A stretch of 64,000 nt of DNA, from the NCBI GenBank assembly GCA_030248215.1, contig JASANG010003752.1, forward strand, positions 558,001 through 622,000, given 5' to 3'. Below are positions 1-11,271 of the stretch, piece by piece (position 1 is the first letter of the stretch; every line of letters begins with the position of its first letter). This DNA comes from Enoplolaimus lenunculus (lineage: Eukaryota > Nematoda > Enoplea > Enoplida > Thoracostomopsidae). Under the pieces are notes generated by a model. The model was not told the origin of the DNA. It worked only from the letters and a program-made list of their open reading frames with translations, and searched no databases. The position numbers and the translations under genes are program-made.

Positions 1-673
1 ATCATATTTGGTTCATTGATCTATTGTAGACCACAAGGATTTTGCCAGCTTTTTCTGAATTGGCAAAGATGTTTGTGTATAGTACTTAAGACTCTGTTTC
101 ATGTAATTTATGACATTCGTGTGCTTAGATTTTTATATATAAACACGTGTGTTTAAAGGAGATAATAGTTTTAATATGGCTATTGGTTAGTTAATATTTT
201 TTCATATCCGGATATCAGGTGCCTATACATGATCGCAGTCTGGTATTTGGATACATGATCGCAGTCTGGTATTTGGCCTTCCTTATCCAGAATTGTGGCA
301 GGCGCGTAACCTAGATTTTCAATTTGAAGGGGTCTAGAGGTAGCCAAGTGGCACAGTAAAGGTGAAGATTTGAATTTGCGAGCAAAGCGAGTCCAAAGGT
401 CGGCACACAAACTTAAATATGATGAAATCATCGAGAGCGAAGCGAACCAGAATCTAGACTTTAATTTTTACATGAAATCTATTTGTAATAGTCGAAAATC
501 ATTTCTTGGCCCACGAATCAGGGGTCTAGATCTTCCTGGCTTCTTTGATTGCGTGCTTGAATTGTACACCAGGATTCTGCTGACCCATTTATCTTATGTA
601 GCATTTAGTTAGTAACAGAAGTATGTTTGTACGATCTATTGGCTCTTGCTCTTGCTACGACTCTGTGGCCATC
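1..673. other. Intergenic, no gene seen
   Basis: No coding signal. It contains a 26-bp tandem duplication at about 225-275 (TACATGATCGCAGTCTGG twice) and a GGATAT-type palindrome at about 204-216. Confidence -1.
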
Positions 674-864
674 CTGTATTGACCCGAATAAGAGGGGGGA
701 CTGATATTTATTTGGCCCCTCCAGAGGGTATCCCCCTTGTTATTCGGTTATGGACTGTTATTTATTTTTAACCCACGCTCCGCCACCCTTTGTTACTGAT
801 ATATATCCGGTACTGCAACTATCCGTTGAATTAAATGTTTGTTTGTGTTGTGTCTAGCTTGAGC

Positions 865-1558
865 GGCCGATGTTACTATAAAGGCCGTCCCAATTTCCCG
901 GGACACAAATATACCCGGAGTGCACACTTATGCGCTCCTGTTTACATATGCACAAGCAGATATATTTAGGTAGGATATATATACATATCAACTGTCCCAT
1001 TTGTCCCGACTGTCCCATCTGTCCCAACTGTCCCAACTGTACCATCTGTCCCAACTGTCCCATCTGTCCCAACTGGCCCATCTGTCCCAACTGTCCCATC
1101 TGTCCAACTATCTCAACTGTCCCATCTGTTCCATCTGTCCCAACTGTCCCGTTTGTCCCATCTGTCCCAACTATCCCATCTGTCCCATCTGTCCCGTTTG
1201 TCCCAACTGTCCAATCTGTCCCAAGTGTCCCATCTGTCCCAACTCTCCCATCTGTCCCAACTGTCCCAAGTGTCCCAACTGTCCCAACTATCGCATCTGT
1301 CCCATCTGTCCCAACTGTTCCATCTGTCCCAACTGTCCCATCTGTCCCGCTGTCCCAGCTGTCCCAACTGTCCCATATGTCCTAGCCGTCCCAACTGTCC
1401 CATCTGTCCCACTGTCTCATCTGTCCCAATTGTCCCGCTGTCCCAATTATATTTTTTGAATGTACTCCTGGTACATTGCTGTCCCGGGAAAATGGTACGG
1501 TACTCCTGGTACATTTCTGTCCCGGGAAAATGGGACGGCCTTTAAAGTAACATTGGCC
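865..1558 (+). mobile_element. A1 hAT-like MITE carrying a 9-bp minisatellite
   Basis: 41-bp inverted ends (left GGCCGATGTTACTATAAAGG; 38 of 41 positions pair with the right end) flanked by perfect 8-bp duplications GCTTGAGC (857-864 and 1559-1566). The empty copy of the host element at 19754-20193 has a single GCTTGAGC at this site, which proves the insertion. An 8-bp duplication is typical of hAT elements. Subterminal CTGTCCCGGGAAAATGG is repeated twice on the right side. Confidence -1.
992..1446. repeat. 9-bp minisatellite (CTGTCCCAA/CTGTCCCAT), ~50 units
   Basis: Tandem CTGTCCCAA and CTGTCCCAT units with a few single-base changes and indels. The unit resembles the CTGTCCC of the transposon's subterminal region, from which it may have grown. 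Open frames across it on both strands are artefacts of the period. Confidence -1.
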
Positions 1559-1844
1559 GCTTGAGCGATAATGCAAGGTTATACTTTGGAATGTACTTTC
1601 AAAACTTAAGTACGCTTTAAAATTTCGAAGTCAAATTATTTGGACCTGGAGACATTTATGCGCTACAATTAGGGATAATTAACATTTATGGACTCTAACT
1701 AAGGTTTAAGGACTTTATCCGCTTACGGACTCTTATTAGGGATACGGACTCCTATTGATCGGGACTCAAAATGGGGACCCCCTTCTTATTATCCCCCTCC
1801 TCTTATTCGGGTCAATACAGTATGCATTAGCAAGCTAGTTTTTT

Positions 1845-2016
1845 AAATACGCCGAAGGGGCGTAACAGTAGATTAGCGTATTCGTAAGCCTAAAGCGTTG
1901 CAAAAATGAGTTCCTAAGCCTAAGCCTAAGTGTAAGCAAAAATGAAATCTAGAATGTAAACCTACTCTTTTACAGACCCACCAGAAACCTGAACGCCCCT
2001 TAAAGTAACATGGGCC
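1845..2016 (-). mobile_element. A1 hAT-like MITE
   Basis: The right end AACATGGGCC is intact and the left end has decayed (GGGGCGTAACAGTAG remains). Internal CCTAAG repeats. Flanked by perfect 8-bp AGTTTTTT at 1837-1844 and 2017-2024. Confidence -1.
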
Positions 2017-2021
2017 AGTTT

Positions 2022-2345
2022 TTTATATTCACAAGACGATTGGCCAACTGGTAATAGATGCTATCTATATTTTGAGAATACGAGTATAAATCTTCGACCA
2101 TTTGTTGTTTGCTACTGTTGTGCAAGCCTTTGGAGATGTATGTCAGTATTTTCAAATCTGTATAGCACCTATCACCAGTTGACGATAGATCCTGTAAGGT
2201 TTCGAGAAAGCCAATGGAGAGCTTCAACATTTGGCATTTTAAACTTGGCATGTGTTCCTTGTAAGCAGAGTTTGACAATTGTAGCTGTTTCACATTCATA
2301 GTTTGAAAACTTATTGATAACTGGTAATAGGTATGGTATGACAGC
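2022..2345. mobile_element. Family D MITE remnants
   Basis: A lone D end at 2034-2082 (CAACTGGTAATAGATGC then TTTTGAGAATACG), followed by a fuller copy from about 2147 (TTTTCAAATCTGTATAGC) to about 2345 (CTGGTAATAGGTATGG). Diverged. Confidence -1.
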
Positions 2346-2651
2346 AATTAGCCAGTCTGAAAATTTTTTTGGGAAAACTGGAAAAGTTCCTTTAATTAGC
2401 TACGAATTATCATTTATGTTTCGTATTTGAAGCATGCTACGCTCTTCCAGGGCTAACCAGACAACAGTGTTTAAATAGGAGCGTTATGCTAAAATCATTT
2501 CTCTACCATTGTTTGCCTGGAGTATATCAAAGGTGTTAAAACAAACAATTAAGCTGTGGTCATTTTGAGTAGTATTCGGTTTCATTTTATAACTCAAAAT
2601 ATGTGGATGGTAAACAATGAGTCAAATATGTAAATATTTGTTAGACAATAA
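2346..2651. other. Intergenic, nothing recognised
   Basis: AT-rich sequence without coding signal or recognised repeat. Confidence -1.
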
Positions 2652-2821
2652 CAGACCCGTAGCCAGCTCAACTTGCTACAGGGGCCTAAACATTTTACAG
2701 GAGGGGCATACAATGGTTTTCGTTGACTTAACGAGAAAGGTTGAAAATTTTCTAGGGGTGGCCAAAATTCTTCCAGGAGATTTGAGCACCTCCAACCTGG
2801 CCCCCTTCTGGCTTGTGCCTG
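2652..2821 (+). mobile_element. Family G MITE
   Basis: Starts CAGACCCGTAGCCAGCTCA and ends GGCTTGTGCCTG; flanks GACAATAA and GACAAAGA match at 6 of 8. A second 5' fragment (AACATGCTAAAGAGGAC...) lies at about 2840-2910. Confidence -1.
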
Positions 2822-2948
2822 GACAAAGACCAATCAGGACCTTGGAAAACTCAACATGCTAAAGAGGACTAACTATTCAGGAAGGGCATGCAGGAATTAC
2901 AAATCTTTTACAAGCGAGATTTATCTTGTAATAGGGGCAACATTTTTC

Positions 2949-3157
2949 AGCCCATGCTCAGAACAGGGCCGGAACGTTTTCCGGCGGGACTGTAATAGAG
3001 TATGCTCTAGCTTTAGACTAATTCTTTTGCTTAGGCTTAGGCTTAGGCTTAGGCTTAGGTATAGGCTCATTCTTACGTTTAGGTTTAGGCTTAGGCTTAT
3101 GCTTAGGCTAAGCAATATGCTTACACTACTGTTCCGGCCGTGTTCTACACATTGGCC
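2949..3157 (+). mobile_element. A2 hAT-like MITE
   Basis: AGCCCATGCTCAGAACAGGG to TTCTACACATTGGCC with an internal TTAGGC array (about 3030-3110); flanks CATTTTTC/AAATTTTC match at 6 of 8. Confidence -1.
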
Positions 3158-4282
3158 AAATTTTCTATTGGTTAAGGTCGTCGGGTTCTCCCTTCTGCCC
3201 TTACGCTATTGAGGACATTACCAACTTTTTGGGTATAGCAAAGATAGCGATTTGCGTTGAGTCGAGTCCAAACACATGAATGGTTGGTGAGACTGTAAGA
3301 CAAAATTGACATATCTTTAACAATACCTTACTTTGAGGTATGCCACAGCGACGCGCGGCGACTTACGGCGGCGTCAGAATAATCACAGCTACATTTAGCA
3401 ATTCAGGCATCCTTACAATAACACGAATTAATTCAGATCGCATGGTTCCAAATCCTTCGCGCCCATCTCGTTACGCTGCTAATCTTAATACTAAACCGAT
3501 GACCACACTAAGTCTTTAATGTTTCGTGGGCCAGTGCTTCAGTCTAAATGGTAGATATATGGTAGAGGTAACTGGGGGTATACTTTACCCGTTCAGAAGT
3601 TGGTTTATGCAATGGAAATCGCCAGACCGTCAGATCCGAATCAGGTATAAAATTAGTAAACTGTTTTATTTCATTTAATCAGGATATTATTTTGGCAAGA
3701 ATAATGTGCATAAAAGCGATTACGTAACCGCTGACTGTTGCGCAAGGATTAGCTAAACCCGCGTGTGTGCACATTTTTCGTCCATGAAAACTCAACTGTT
3801 GTGAAGTAATACTCAGCCAAATTAAAAATTCATATTTGAAATCCGCCGCTTATAGCGCAACATCGTTGCATTTTTGACAATGATATTTCAAACTACTAAC
3901 AGATGTACGAGTTTTTGAAATATTTTCAAATTTAAATTCAAACGAATCAAAGTTTTATGGTTCTGTTAAAATGGGTTGTTTTATTTCGTGTCATTAAAGT
4001 CGAGTTTAACGAGTGATTCATTTTGCAGTCTGTTTTATTATATAATTTGGTCTAAGCTCACGGTAGGCGGGCGGTGGTGTATCAATTCAATAAACCTTAG
4101 CTTATAGATATTTCAGGTAAAATTGTTATAAACCAAATTCCAAACGCAAGTCTAAGCCTATTAGACGTCGAAGAAAATTCAACACTGGTTTACTAATAGC
4201 GGTAAATGTGGCACAATTTCATGTTGAGCAAGTCAAGGTATATATGTCGTAGCCCGAGCCATAATTCAGCCAGATTCCAAAT
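3158..4282. other. Intergenic, nothing recognised
   Basis: AT-rich; no splice-consistent coding frame and no recognised repeat. Confidence -1.
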
Positions 4283-4283
4283 T

Positions 4284-4553
4284 GGGCTAGTCCAAAGTGG
4301 AATTACAACTTCGGCTAGCATAAGACGGAATCATGTCTTATAAAGCTGTGCGTAATCGGATTGGTTACAGCTTTAAAAACAAACTGCTTGGTAGCTAACA
4401 GGTCGTGATTACTTGGCCAATTAGGAAAGTCATCAGCCAGTCGTATTTGAGTATGGCTTTAAGGTAGTAACCAATCACAAGGCGTACATTTGTAGCAGAG
4501 AAAGAAGTACGCCGTAGGCTAGCACAAATCGTAATTCCGCGCCGGACTAGCCC
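4284..4553. mobile_element. MITE with ~40-bp inverted ends
   Basis: GGGCTAGTCCAAAGTGGAAT at the left pairs with the right end, whose complement reads GGGCTAGTCCGGCGCGGAAT, then further through GCTAGC. Only copy seen; no clear target duplication. Confidence -1.
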
Positions 4554-5478
4554 AGTAAACACATAGTGCTAAAGAAGACGTTGAAACAATTTGATGTCAA
4601 TTCAGATTCACAAGCATTACCGGTTTCGTGTAAGATTTTACCGATTTGTATTTACTAACGAATAAAGCATAGGACTTGCCGCTGAAAATTTTCACAATGA
4701 TGGTAGCAAGAAAGTCGTTTGGCTGATGTGTAAACTTTAAGCTGCCAATACTTCAAAGCTAACCTCTAACAACGAATAAAATTTGGTCTAGAAGCCTTTG
4801 CTTTAGTAAAAAGTTGTATCGTTACGCTGAATGTTAGGCTTAGTCTTAGTAATATTCTTAGCGCAAAATGACCAGAGATACGAGTGCTTTACAGCGAAGC
4901 TACTTGAGTTTCTAATATTACACGAGGAAATGCAACATTTTGCGATGAGTTAGCAGTTGTGTTTGAATTTGATTATTTTGTTATTTCAGCTTACTTCAAA
5001 CATTCTGTGACGTATTTGAAACGCTTTGTATCAATAATATATAAAAATTCTAACTCACAGCAGCGTGTATTAATTGTTTTTTCTGTGTAAAATTTTGAAC
5101 GGATATAAAATTTTGTTGAAAAGTCTACTTTGTAGTGTGAACAACGCTCTTAGAATTTGCGGTTGAGTTCCAAAGACTGAATTTTAAAACTGGCATACTG
5201 GGATGAGTAACGTAGATTTTGTGAAATTTTAATATCTGTGCCTTGTAGTGACTCGAAAACATTGGTGGGTGTAGTAACTTCTGACGTGAGCTATGAGATA
5301 TGTAATGATAAGCAGGCGAGCGAACCGAGCAAGAAACCAAGCACAATTAAGACTTATTTTGGTTACGATCCCATTTGGAAAGGACATAGCCTGAGTAGCC
5401 CCTTCTTATATCCGCCAGTGTCCGGAAACATAGCAATGCATAAATCCACAAATGTCTTATAACAGTCATGCAACCAAT
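4554..5478. other. Intergenic, nothing recognised
   Basis: AT-rich; short open frames near 5125-5460 show no protein-like composition. Confidence -1.
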
Positions 5479-5690
5479 GGCCCATAATGCTTTGACGGGC
5501 ATACCATATTACTTTCGCGGAAGTATTATAGAGAAAGCTTAAAGCTTTAGACTAATTTTTTTGCTTAGGCTTAGGTTTTAAGGCTAGGCTTTAGTTATAG
5601 ACTTAGATCCTTAAACTGAGGATTAGGCGTAGGCTTAGTTTTTTCTAAATACATAAGCTACTGTTACGCCTCTCAATGTAACAGTTAGCC
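5479..5690 (+). mobile_element. A1 MITE, diverged
   Basis: GGCCCATAATGCTTTGACGG at the left, ACGCCTCTCAATGTAACAG at the right, and internal GCTTAGGCTTAGG. Confidence -1.
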
Positions 5691-5756
5691 GAACACGAAA
5701 CCGTTTCTCTGAAATTATTTTCTATATCTTTTTTGGTGGGAGATCAAAAATGAATT

Positions 5757-6047
5757 AAGCCCCATTCACACGTGCAAGTTTTTGCAGGCAAAAACTTTTG
5801 TACGTGCAACTTGCATGTGAAAGCTTGGTCACAAAGCAGGTTTGAAGTTCTTGCAGCTGCAAAATATTCACAGGAATTCTTGCTTTTGAATTCAATTCTC
5901 ACCAGTAAACGCAGTTGCAAGTCACTTGAATTTCTTGCACCTGCAGTTTGATTGCTCAATCGGAATGTTCTTTTGAAAATATTTGTATTTCGTGTAAGTT
6001 GCAGCTTCGAGTTCTCGCTGCAAAAACTTGCACGTGTGAATAAAGCT
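5757..6047. mobile_element. Family E fold-back MITE
   Basis: ATTCACACGTGCAAGTTTTT at the left, AACTTGCACGTGTGAAT at the right; the interior is rich in TTGCAGCTGCAA-like palindromes. Confidence -1.
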
Positions 6048-6313
6048 TTACTGAATTATACATGTAATGTGTAACGTTTTTTGACTTACGGCCAAACAAA
6101 GCTTGTGTATTTTTTCACACATTGTTTGTAAGCTCAACAATCCTACTTAGATGAGTGCTTTAGCAGATTAAATTCTACTTATACAATCGTTTAGAGCTCT
6201 AAATCGAGATGGGAGAGTAGATTTATTTGTCGCAAAATTACGGGTCGGGGTCCCCTAAGTCTGCCCCTCTTGAGCTAACAACATTCCCTCGTTCTCATAG
6301 CACAGTACAAAAT

Positions 6314-6461
6314 TAGGCCTGTAGCCAGCTTATTTTGCTATGGAAGCTAAAAATTTTCAGGAGCGGCATACAAGGGTTTTCGTTGACTTTTACAAGCAAA
6401 TTTGAAAATATTCAAGGGTACCAAAATTTTTCACTCCTGGTCCCCCTTAACTACGGGTTCG
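6314..6461 (+). mobile_element. Family G MITE
   Basis: TAGGCCTGTAGCCAGCT to CTACGGGTTCG, with the usual internal TTTTCAGGAG and GGCATACAAGGG motifs. Confidence -1.
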
Positions 6462-6809
6462 TTCAGAGCTCCGGTTCACTCAAACAGTGGTCATGACTTG
6501 CTATTTAGCATAAATGAAAAGCGCAATATGTCACAAATATAGATCATACAAACCAACTATGGTTCTTATATTTGAGTTGTAAGAAAAGCTGTCATGGTTT
6601 GGGTTTTGTTTGTAAATCAGACATCTGTCAGCAATTTTAAAATATCTCGTTTTTCCCAAATGAAACTGAATCGGTTGAGAAAGCTGGTTTGAAAACTAAA
6701 ATTGTCATTTTTAACTGCAAGGAGATAAAGTATAAACGAAAAGCGCTTATATAAACACAGTTAATCCTGTTCGATGTCGTATTTACCGGCTGCTTTTACT
6801 TGGCTTCAC
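6462..6809. other. Intergenic, nothing recognised
   Basis: No gene or repeat identified. Confidence -1.
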
Positions 6810-6981
6810 CAGGTCCGTAGCCAGCTCACCTTTCTGGCGGGAGTTAAAAAATTTTCAGGTGGACCATTTAAAGGTTTTCAATGACTTACAAGCAATGTTG
6901 AAAATCTTCTAGAGGGGGCCAAAATTTTTCTAGGAGGGCTTAGCCACCCCCCTGGCCCCCATGCCCTTGGCTACGGGCCCG
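6810..6981 (+). mobile_element. Family G MITE, well preserved
   Basis: CAGGTCCGTAGCCAGCTCAC to TTGGCTACGGGCCCG; flanks match at only 5 of 8. Confidence -1.
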
Positions 6982-7569
6982 GACTGGACACTTCAGTATA
7001 TTAATAGTTTTACGCATTTGTATTAATATTAAAACGTGTCTGTAGCGAACGAAAGGCCAGCAGGAGATCATTCCAAAAAAGAGTTTGACCTGTTTTCTAG
7101 AAAATTTTCTACTTCGTTAGTAATTTTGTGCCTCCAAAAAAATTATTAGCATTCCGACTAAATTAAAATAATCAAAAGTATAGCGGCATCCTTGGTGTTT
7201 GGTTTCGTACAATTGAAGCAGGCTTAGTAAACATTTAGAATTCAATTCGTTGAGTTTTAAACGCTACACATAGTTTTAATCTGCGTTTCAGCTGCTTATC
7301 AGTTGAATTACTTATCAGTTTGTATACCGATTTAGCTTCTTATTCAGAATTTTGACGTTACCACCGTGTCGTAACAAGTGTGTGGAGAGTAGACAAATCG
7401 ACGAGGGGGTGAAAGAAAGCAATGGTCATTCAACGAGATTGCAAAGAATATCTTACAGTAATTCAATTTAGCTGACACAAACTGATTTTACGTGCAAGCT
7501 ATATATACAACAACTGTAACGACCGTTAAACTGAATTCCTTATTAAGCTCGTCACAATTAGTCCGGACA
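6982..7569. other. Intergenic, nothing recognised
   Basis: AT-rich, no coding signal. Confidence -1.
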
Positions 7570-7735
7570 GTAACCAGTTTTACACGCTTGGGAATGCAAA
7601 AAAATCCCCTTGGGGGTGGGGTGCATGTGAGAGGGCATGTAAGGATTTCACATGACTTAATATGTGGGGCTAAACTACAACAAGGATCTACGTCCGGGGT
7701 GAGCCATACTGTCCCCCCGTTGAGTCTACGGCCCA
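7570..7735 (+). mobile_element. Degenerate G-like MITE
   Basis: GGGGTGGGGTGCATGTGAG, CATGTAAGGATTTCACATGA and the end TCTACGGCCCATA recall family G; assignment is weak. Confidence -1.
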
Positions 7736-8356
7736 TAAGCATTCAATTTAAAATTAATAGTGTTTCCAGGTCATTTTCTTTCACAAAGCACAACCTGGTG
7801 CAATAAACTATTTCAAAGTCTCAAACACATCAGTCAGTCGCCTGTCTAGTGCTTCTCTGCAAATTAGCGCTGCGAAGAAGATATTCTGTTACAGGAGGCG
7901 AGAGCCGTTTCTACATGAAGCTAGAAAAAACAATTTTCATAACATACAATTCTTTAACTGGTGTGGAAAGTTCTCGCCAGACAGGCGTAGATATCCACAA
8001 ATGGAGACGGCACCTTTTGTCCTCGTCTCCCGTAGCTACATTTCTGATGCTAACGCAGTCAAATCTTGGTTTCAGGTTTACGATACGGAATTCAATTTTC
8101 TTTCAAATTTAATTTCCTTATTCGACAAATCTTCAAGTAACTCTTTGTTGAACTCGTGTCTTTGACTATGTTTGGAGGTTTAAGTTTGATATTGACAGTG
8201 ATATTATTGTCACAGACTAGTTGTGTGAACCAATATGACTACCAGCTGTTCCGCTTCCGATAAACCAGTATTACTTGTAGATATATACATATATATATGT
8301 AATATATACATATATGTTATATATATAACATATATAGGTATATATTTAAATATGGT
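7736..8356. other. Intergenic with AT microsatellite
   Basis: No gene. A TATATACATATA-type microsatellite fills 8280-8345. Confidence -1.
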
Positions 8357-8451
8357 AAAATTATGCAAACTTTTACTACCGAACTTTCTGTAACCTCCGG
8401 TACAAATTCTACCGAAGGCGAAAACGGAGGAAGACGTCCGGTTCCGCCCTG
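8357..8451 (+). mobile_element. Family B 3' fragment
   Basis: TTATGCAAACTTTTACTACC to GTTCCGCCCTG, the right third of a B element only. Confidence -1.
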
Positions 8452-8798
8452 CTGTGAACTAAACCACTGACAGCTTGCATTAACAAATAAGCACGAACCT
8501 TTTTAAACGCAGAGTTACTAGAGATGCCAAGGTTTGCAATTCGGTAAGGTGGGTAAGCTCGAATATTTGATCTGTGAAGTAACACCAAATTATATTCAGA
8601 ATAACGCACGGCAACATTTTATCAGTTCATTCAAGTACCACAGATATGATGGCCCATGTAAAGATCAGCGGCGGAGCGATTTTCTGCGGGACTGCAATAG
8701 AGTAAGCTTTTAACCCTTTCACTCATAGAGTATATATACATTGAGCAAATAATACACGAGCAATACAGACACTGATAGCAGTGTTGAACAATTCTGAC

Positions 8799-9123
8799 CA
8801 GGGTACAACCGAAGGTAAAAATGGCGCAGCCGGAGCCGGTCGTCAGCGAAACTTGCCGGAGCCGGAGCCGGAGGTAAGGCGGAATTAGGTAGTGAAAATG
8901 ATGGTTAATTAGTTAAAATTTTAGGCAATATCTGCAATATGATGTTAAGTTGTTTGGTTTTACGTTAATTTCCTGCGAAACTTCGGAAATACTTTCTTGG
9001 AAATTGTGACAAATGTAAAACGATACGCGCTAAACAGATAAATTTTGGCAAATATTCTACCGGAGCCGGAGTCGAAGGCCGATTTTCCGCCGGAGCCGGA
9101 GGCAGACCTCAGGTTGTACCCTG
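8799..9123 (+). mobile_element. Family B hAT-like MITE, full length
   Basis: CAGGGTACAACCGAAGG to AGGTTGTACCCTG, 325 bp, flanked by ATTCTGAC/ATTCTAAC (7 of 8). GGAGCC hexamer arrays lie near both ends. A CAGGG terminus and an 8-bp duplication fit hAT. Confidence -1.
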
Positions 9124-9190
9124 ATTCTAACATATGAGAAGTGCAAAACTTTCACAAGACGTGAGAGACCCCTCTGGCTCAAGCGTCAGG

Positions 9191-9250
9191 CTCCTATGAC
9201 TTAGTGGTCACCGTAAACGCCTCCCAACCGTGAAACTGTGGATCGAATCT
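9191..9250 (+). repeat. Possible decayed tRNA-like SINE head
   Basis: TTAGTGGTCACC resembles an A box and GGATCGAATCT a B box about 40 bp downstream. No paired acceptor stem, so not a functional tRNA. Confidence -1.
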
Positions 9251-9431
9251 TACATTGATCATACATCTCGTATCAAATTGAAAATATCCGTATGAGAAAA
9301 GGTTAAGTTAAGACTATTTTTTGCAAGGCTTGTTCTTATGCTTATGTGGAAGCGCATTCTTAATCTTAGGCTTAAACAAAGGTTTATGAATATGCTTATA
9401 CTACTGTTGCGGCCCAGTTATAAATTGAACG

Positions 9432-10282
9432 AATTGACAATGCATGGTTACCTTGCATAAAGGAAATATATATACTTTTACTAGTTTGGTGCTTAAAGTA
9501 ACGTCTCGTATATTCAAGTTTCTTTAATCTGCTGATGTCGACGCTAGACATTGCGCAGCCTTTAACTTACCTGAATGCTCTCTTAGTATTTTTAAGCGAA
9601 TGGATGTAAAAGAACGCAAATAAGACGCTAAAATGAATGAAACAGCAGATCAACTATCAAAATGACCGCTATTGATTTTTTGAATGGCAGATCAAATTTA
9701 AACCCGCATTTAGCAACTAAAAGTCTTTCGTTCATAAAATTACGCTCTCGTTTATGTTTATTTGAGGATTGGCCGGTGCAAATTAAACACAACGAGCGCT
9801 GTGTGAAAATTTATTTATTAGCGATTAAAATATATCTATTTTAGATTCGTTTGGCATTTGAGCAATTGTATATTCTGTCTCAAAAGCTTATATTAAATTG
9901 AAATACGAGCATCGAATAAGCGCTACTGAGAGGCTATAAACAACATTTAATTGGCTAATATTGTTTATCAAACGATTGCAGTATCATGTGCATTCAGCGC
10001 TGCTGCAAGTGTCGGAATTATGTTCCCATCCGGTTTGCTACCAGAACGTTCTAGGATGGGTAAGGCGAAAAATTAAATAATGGGCTAGCGGTAGGGTGTA
10101 AGCGGATAGCAAAAATAACGAAAACGGATATTGATGTACAAAAATTTTCAACGATATTTTATTTTCTGCGAACACAGCTGAGGCATGCAAACATTCATCA
10201 TGCTTCGTAACATTAAAAAAGTGGAAACACGAAAATTTTGCTACATTTTGGATCTTTACAGAACACCTTACAAGGAGGGTAC
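9432..10282. other. Intergenic, nothing recognised
   Basis: AT-rich; no gene or repeat identified. Confidence -1.
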
Positions 10283-10445
10283 GGCCCATGTATACAACAG
10301 GGCCGGAACAGAGAGTATAAGCATATTCCTAAGCCTAAGCCCAACCCTAAGCCTAAGTGTAATCAAGAAACGCTAGTTTAAAGGTTATTCTGATTCAATT
10401 ACAGCCCCGCCGGAAAACGATCCGGCCCTGTTCGATACATTGGCC
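10283..10445 (-). mobile_element. A2 hAT-like MITE
   Basis: GGCCCATGTATACAACAGGG to TTCGATACATTGGCC; CCTAAG repeats inside; flanks GAGGGTAC/GAGGGTCG (6 of 8). Confidence -1.
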
Positions 10446-11088
10446 GAGGGTCGGGGGGAATTTGATGCCATAGCTGCGGCCATGCAGATAGAGAAAAAGA
10501 GCGAAATAAGATATGTTCGCATTTCATACTGAATGTTTGCTTGCGCTAAGCAATGCGCGTAAATTTCATTGGTTCAGTTCATAAATTTCAAATGTCCCCT
10601 CAGCCAATCGGTCTTAAACCATGTTACAAAGCTTTTCTACTGGTTCTTATAATTTCAGAAATGCTTATCGCCTCTTTAGTGGATATGGCGGCAGCTCCAG
10701 CCTGTGAACTTGCAAGAATATTCCACTGAAGAATATTTTTAAAAACTAAATTTATCATAATTTTTCAAAATTGCTCTGGCGATTAATTTTTAGAACAGCG
10801 TAGGTTAGTGAAAGGCATCGGATATTTTTCATATCCGGATATCTGGATATCCGGTGTTCATCTATACCGTCGGTAGGCTCCTACATCATCTTAATCAAAT
10901 TCATTTATCGGTGTTTTTATTGTGGATGCCGGTCTCAACCAAAAACCCCCGCGTTCTTCCGTGTTACATTAGATATTTTATTGTTCTTTTTGCGCTCATA
11001 AAACGATTTTAGATTTTAATGTTGATTTGACATTAGTGTGGTGTATGCAGCAGTTGTAACAAATTATACGTGTCAAATGATTGCTATT
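10446..11088. other. Intergenic with GGATAT palindrome
   Basis: No gene. ATATCCGGATATCTGGATAT at about 10829-10850 is one of several GGANNN hexamer clusters. Confidence -1.
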
Positions 11089-11271
11089 CAGGTCCGTAGC
11101 CAGCTCACATTGCTATCAGGTGCTAAAAAATACGAGGAACATACAAGTGTTTTGGTTGAGTTTCAAGCTAGGTTGAAAAATTTTCCAGGAGATGGGGGCG
11201 ACAAAATTTGTTCAGGGAGTGGTTCAGCCCCGTGACACCCACCCCGTTGGTTACGGCCCTATTGTTAATCT
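11089..11271 (+). mobile_element. Family G MITE
   Basis: CAGGTCCGTAGCCAGCTCAC to TTACGGCCCTA; flanks TTGCTATT/TTGTTAAT (6 of 8). Confidence -1.

Larger units (their letters stand above)
674..1820 (+). mobile_element. Family I DNA element with nested A1 insertion
   Basis: Inverted ends CTGTATTGACCCGAATAAGA at 674 and its complement ending at 1820. The right end is followed by TA and a second copy (19754) is preceded by TA, which suggests TA target duplications. Without the insertion at 865-1558 and its 8-bp duplication, the element is about 445 bp. No coding capacity; non-autonomous. Confidence -1.
8651..9431 (+). mobile_element. A-family MITE split by a B insertion
   Basis: Left end GGCCCATGTAAAGATCAG at 8651, with TGCGGGACTGCAATAGAG. 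Right half from about 9320 with TTATGCTTATAC, then TGCGGCCCAGTTATAAATTG near 9431. The B element 8799-9123 and other sequence lie between. Confidence -1.

Noticed and set aside
930-1545. Cys/Pro- or Ser/Leu/Gln-rich proteins (CPICPNCP, LSQLSHLS)
   Set aside because: Translations of the 9-bp minisatellite in several frames on both strands.
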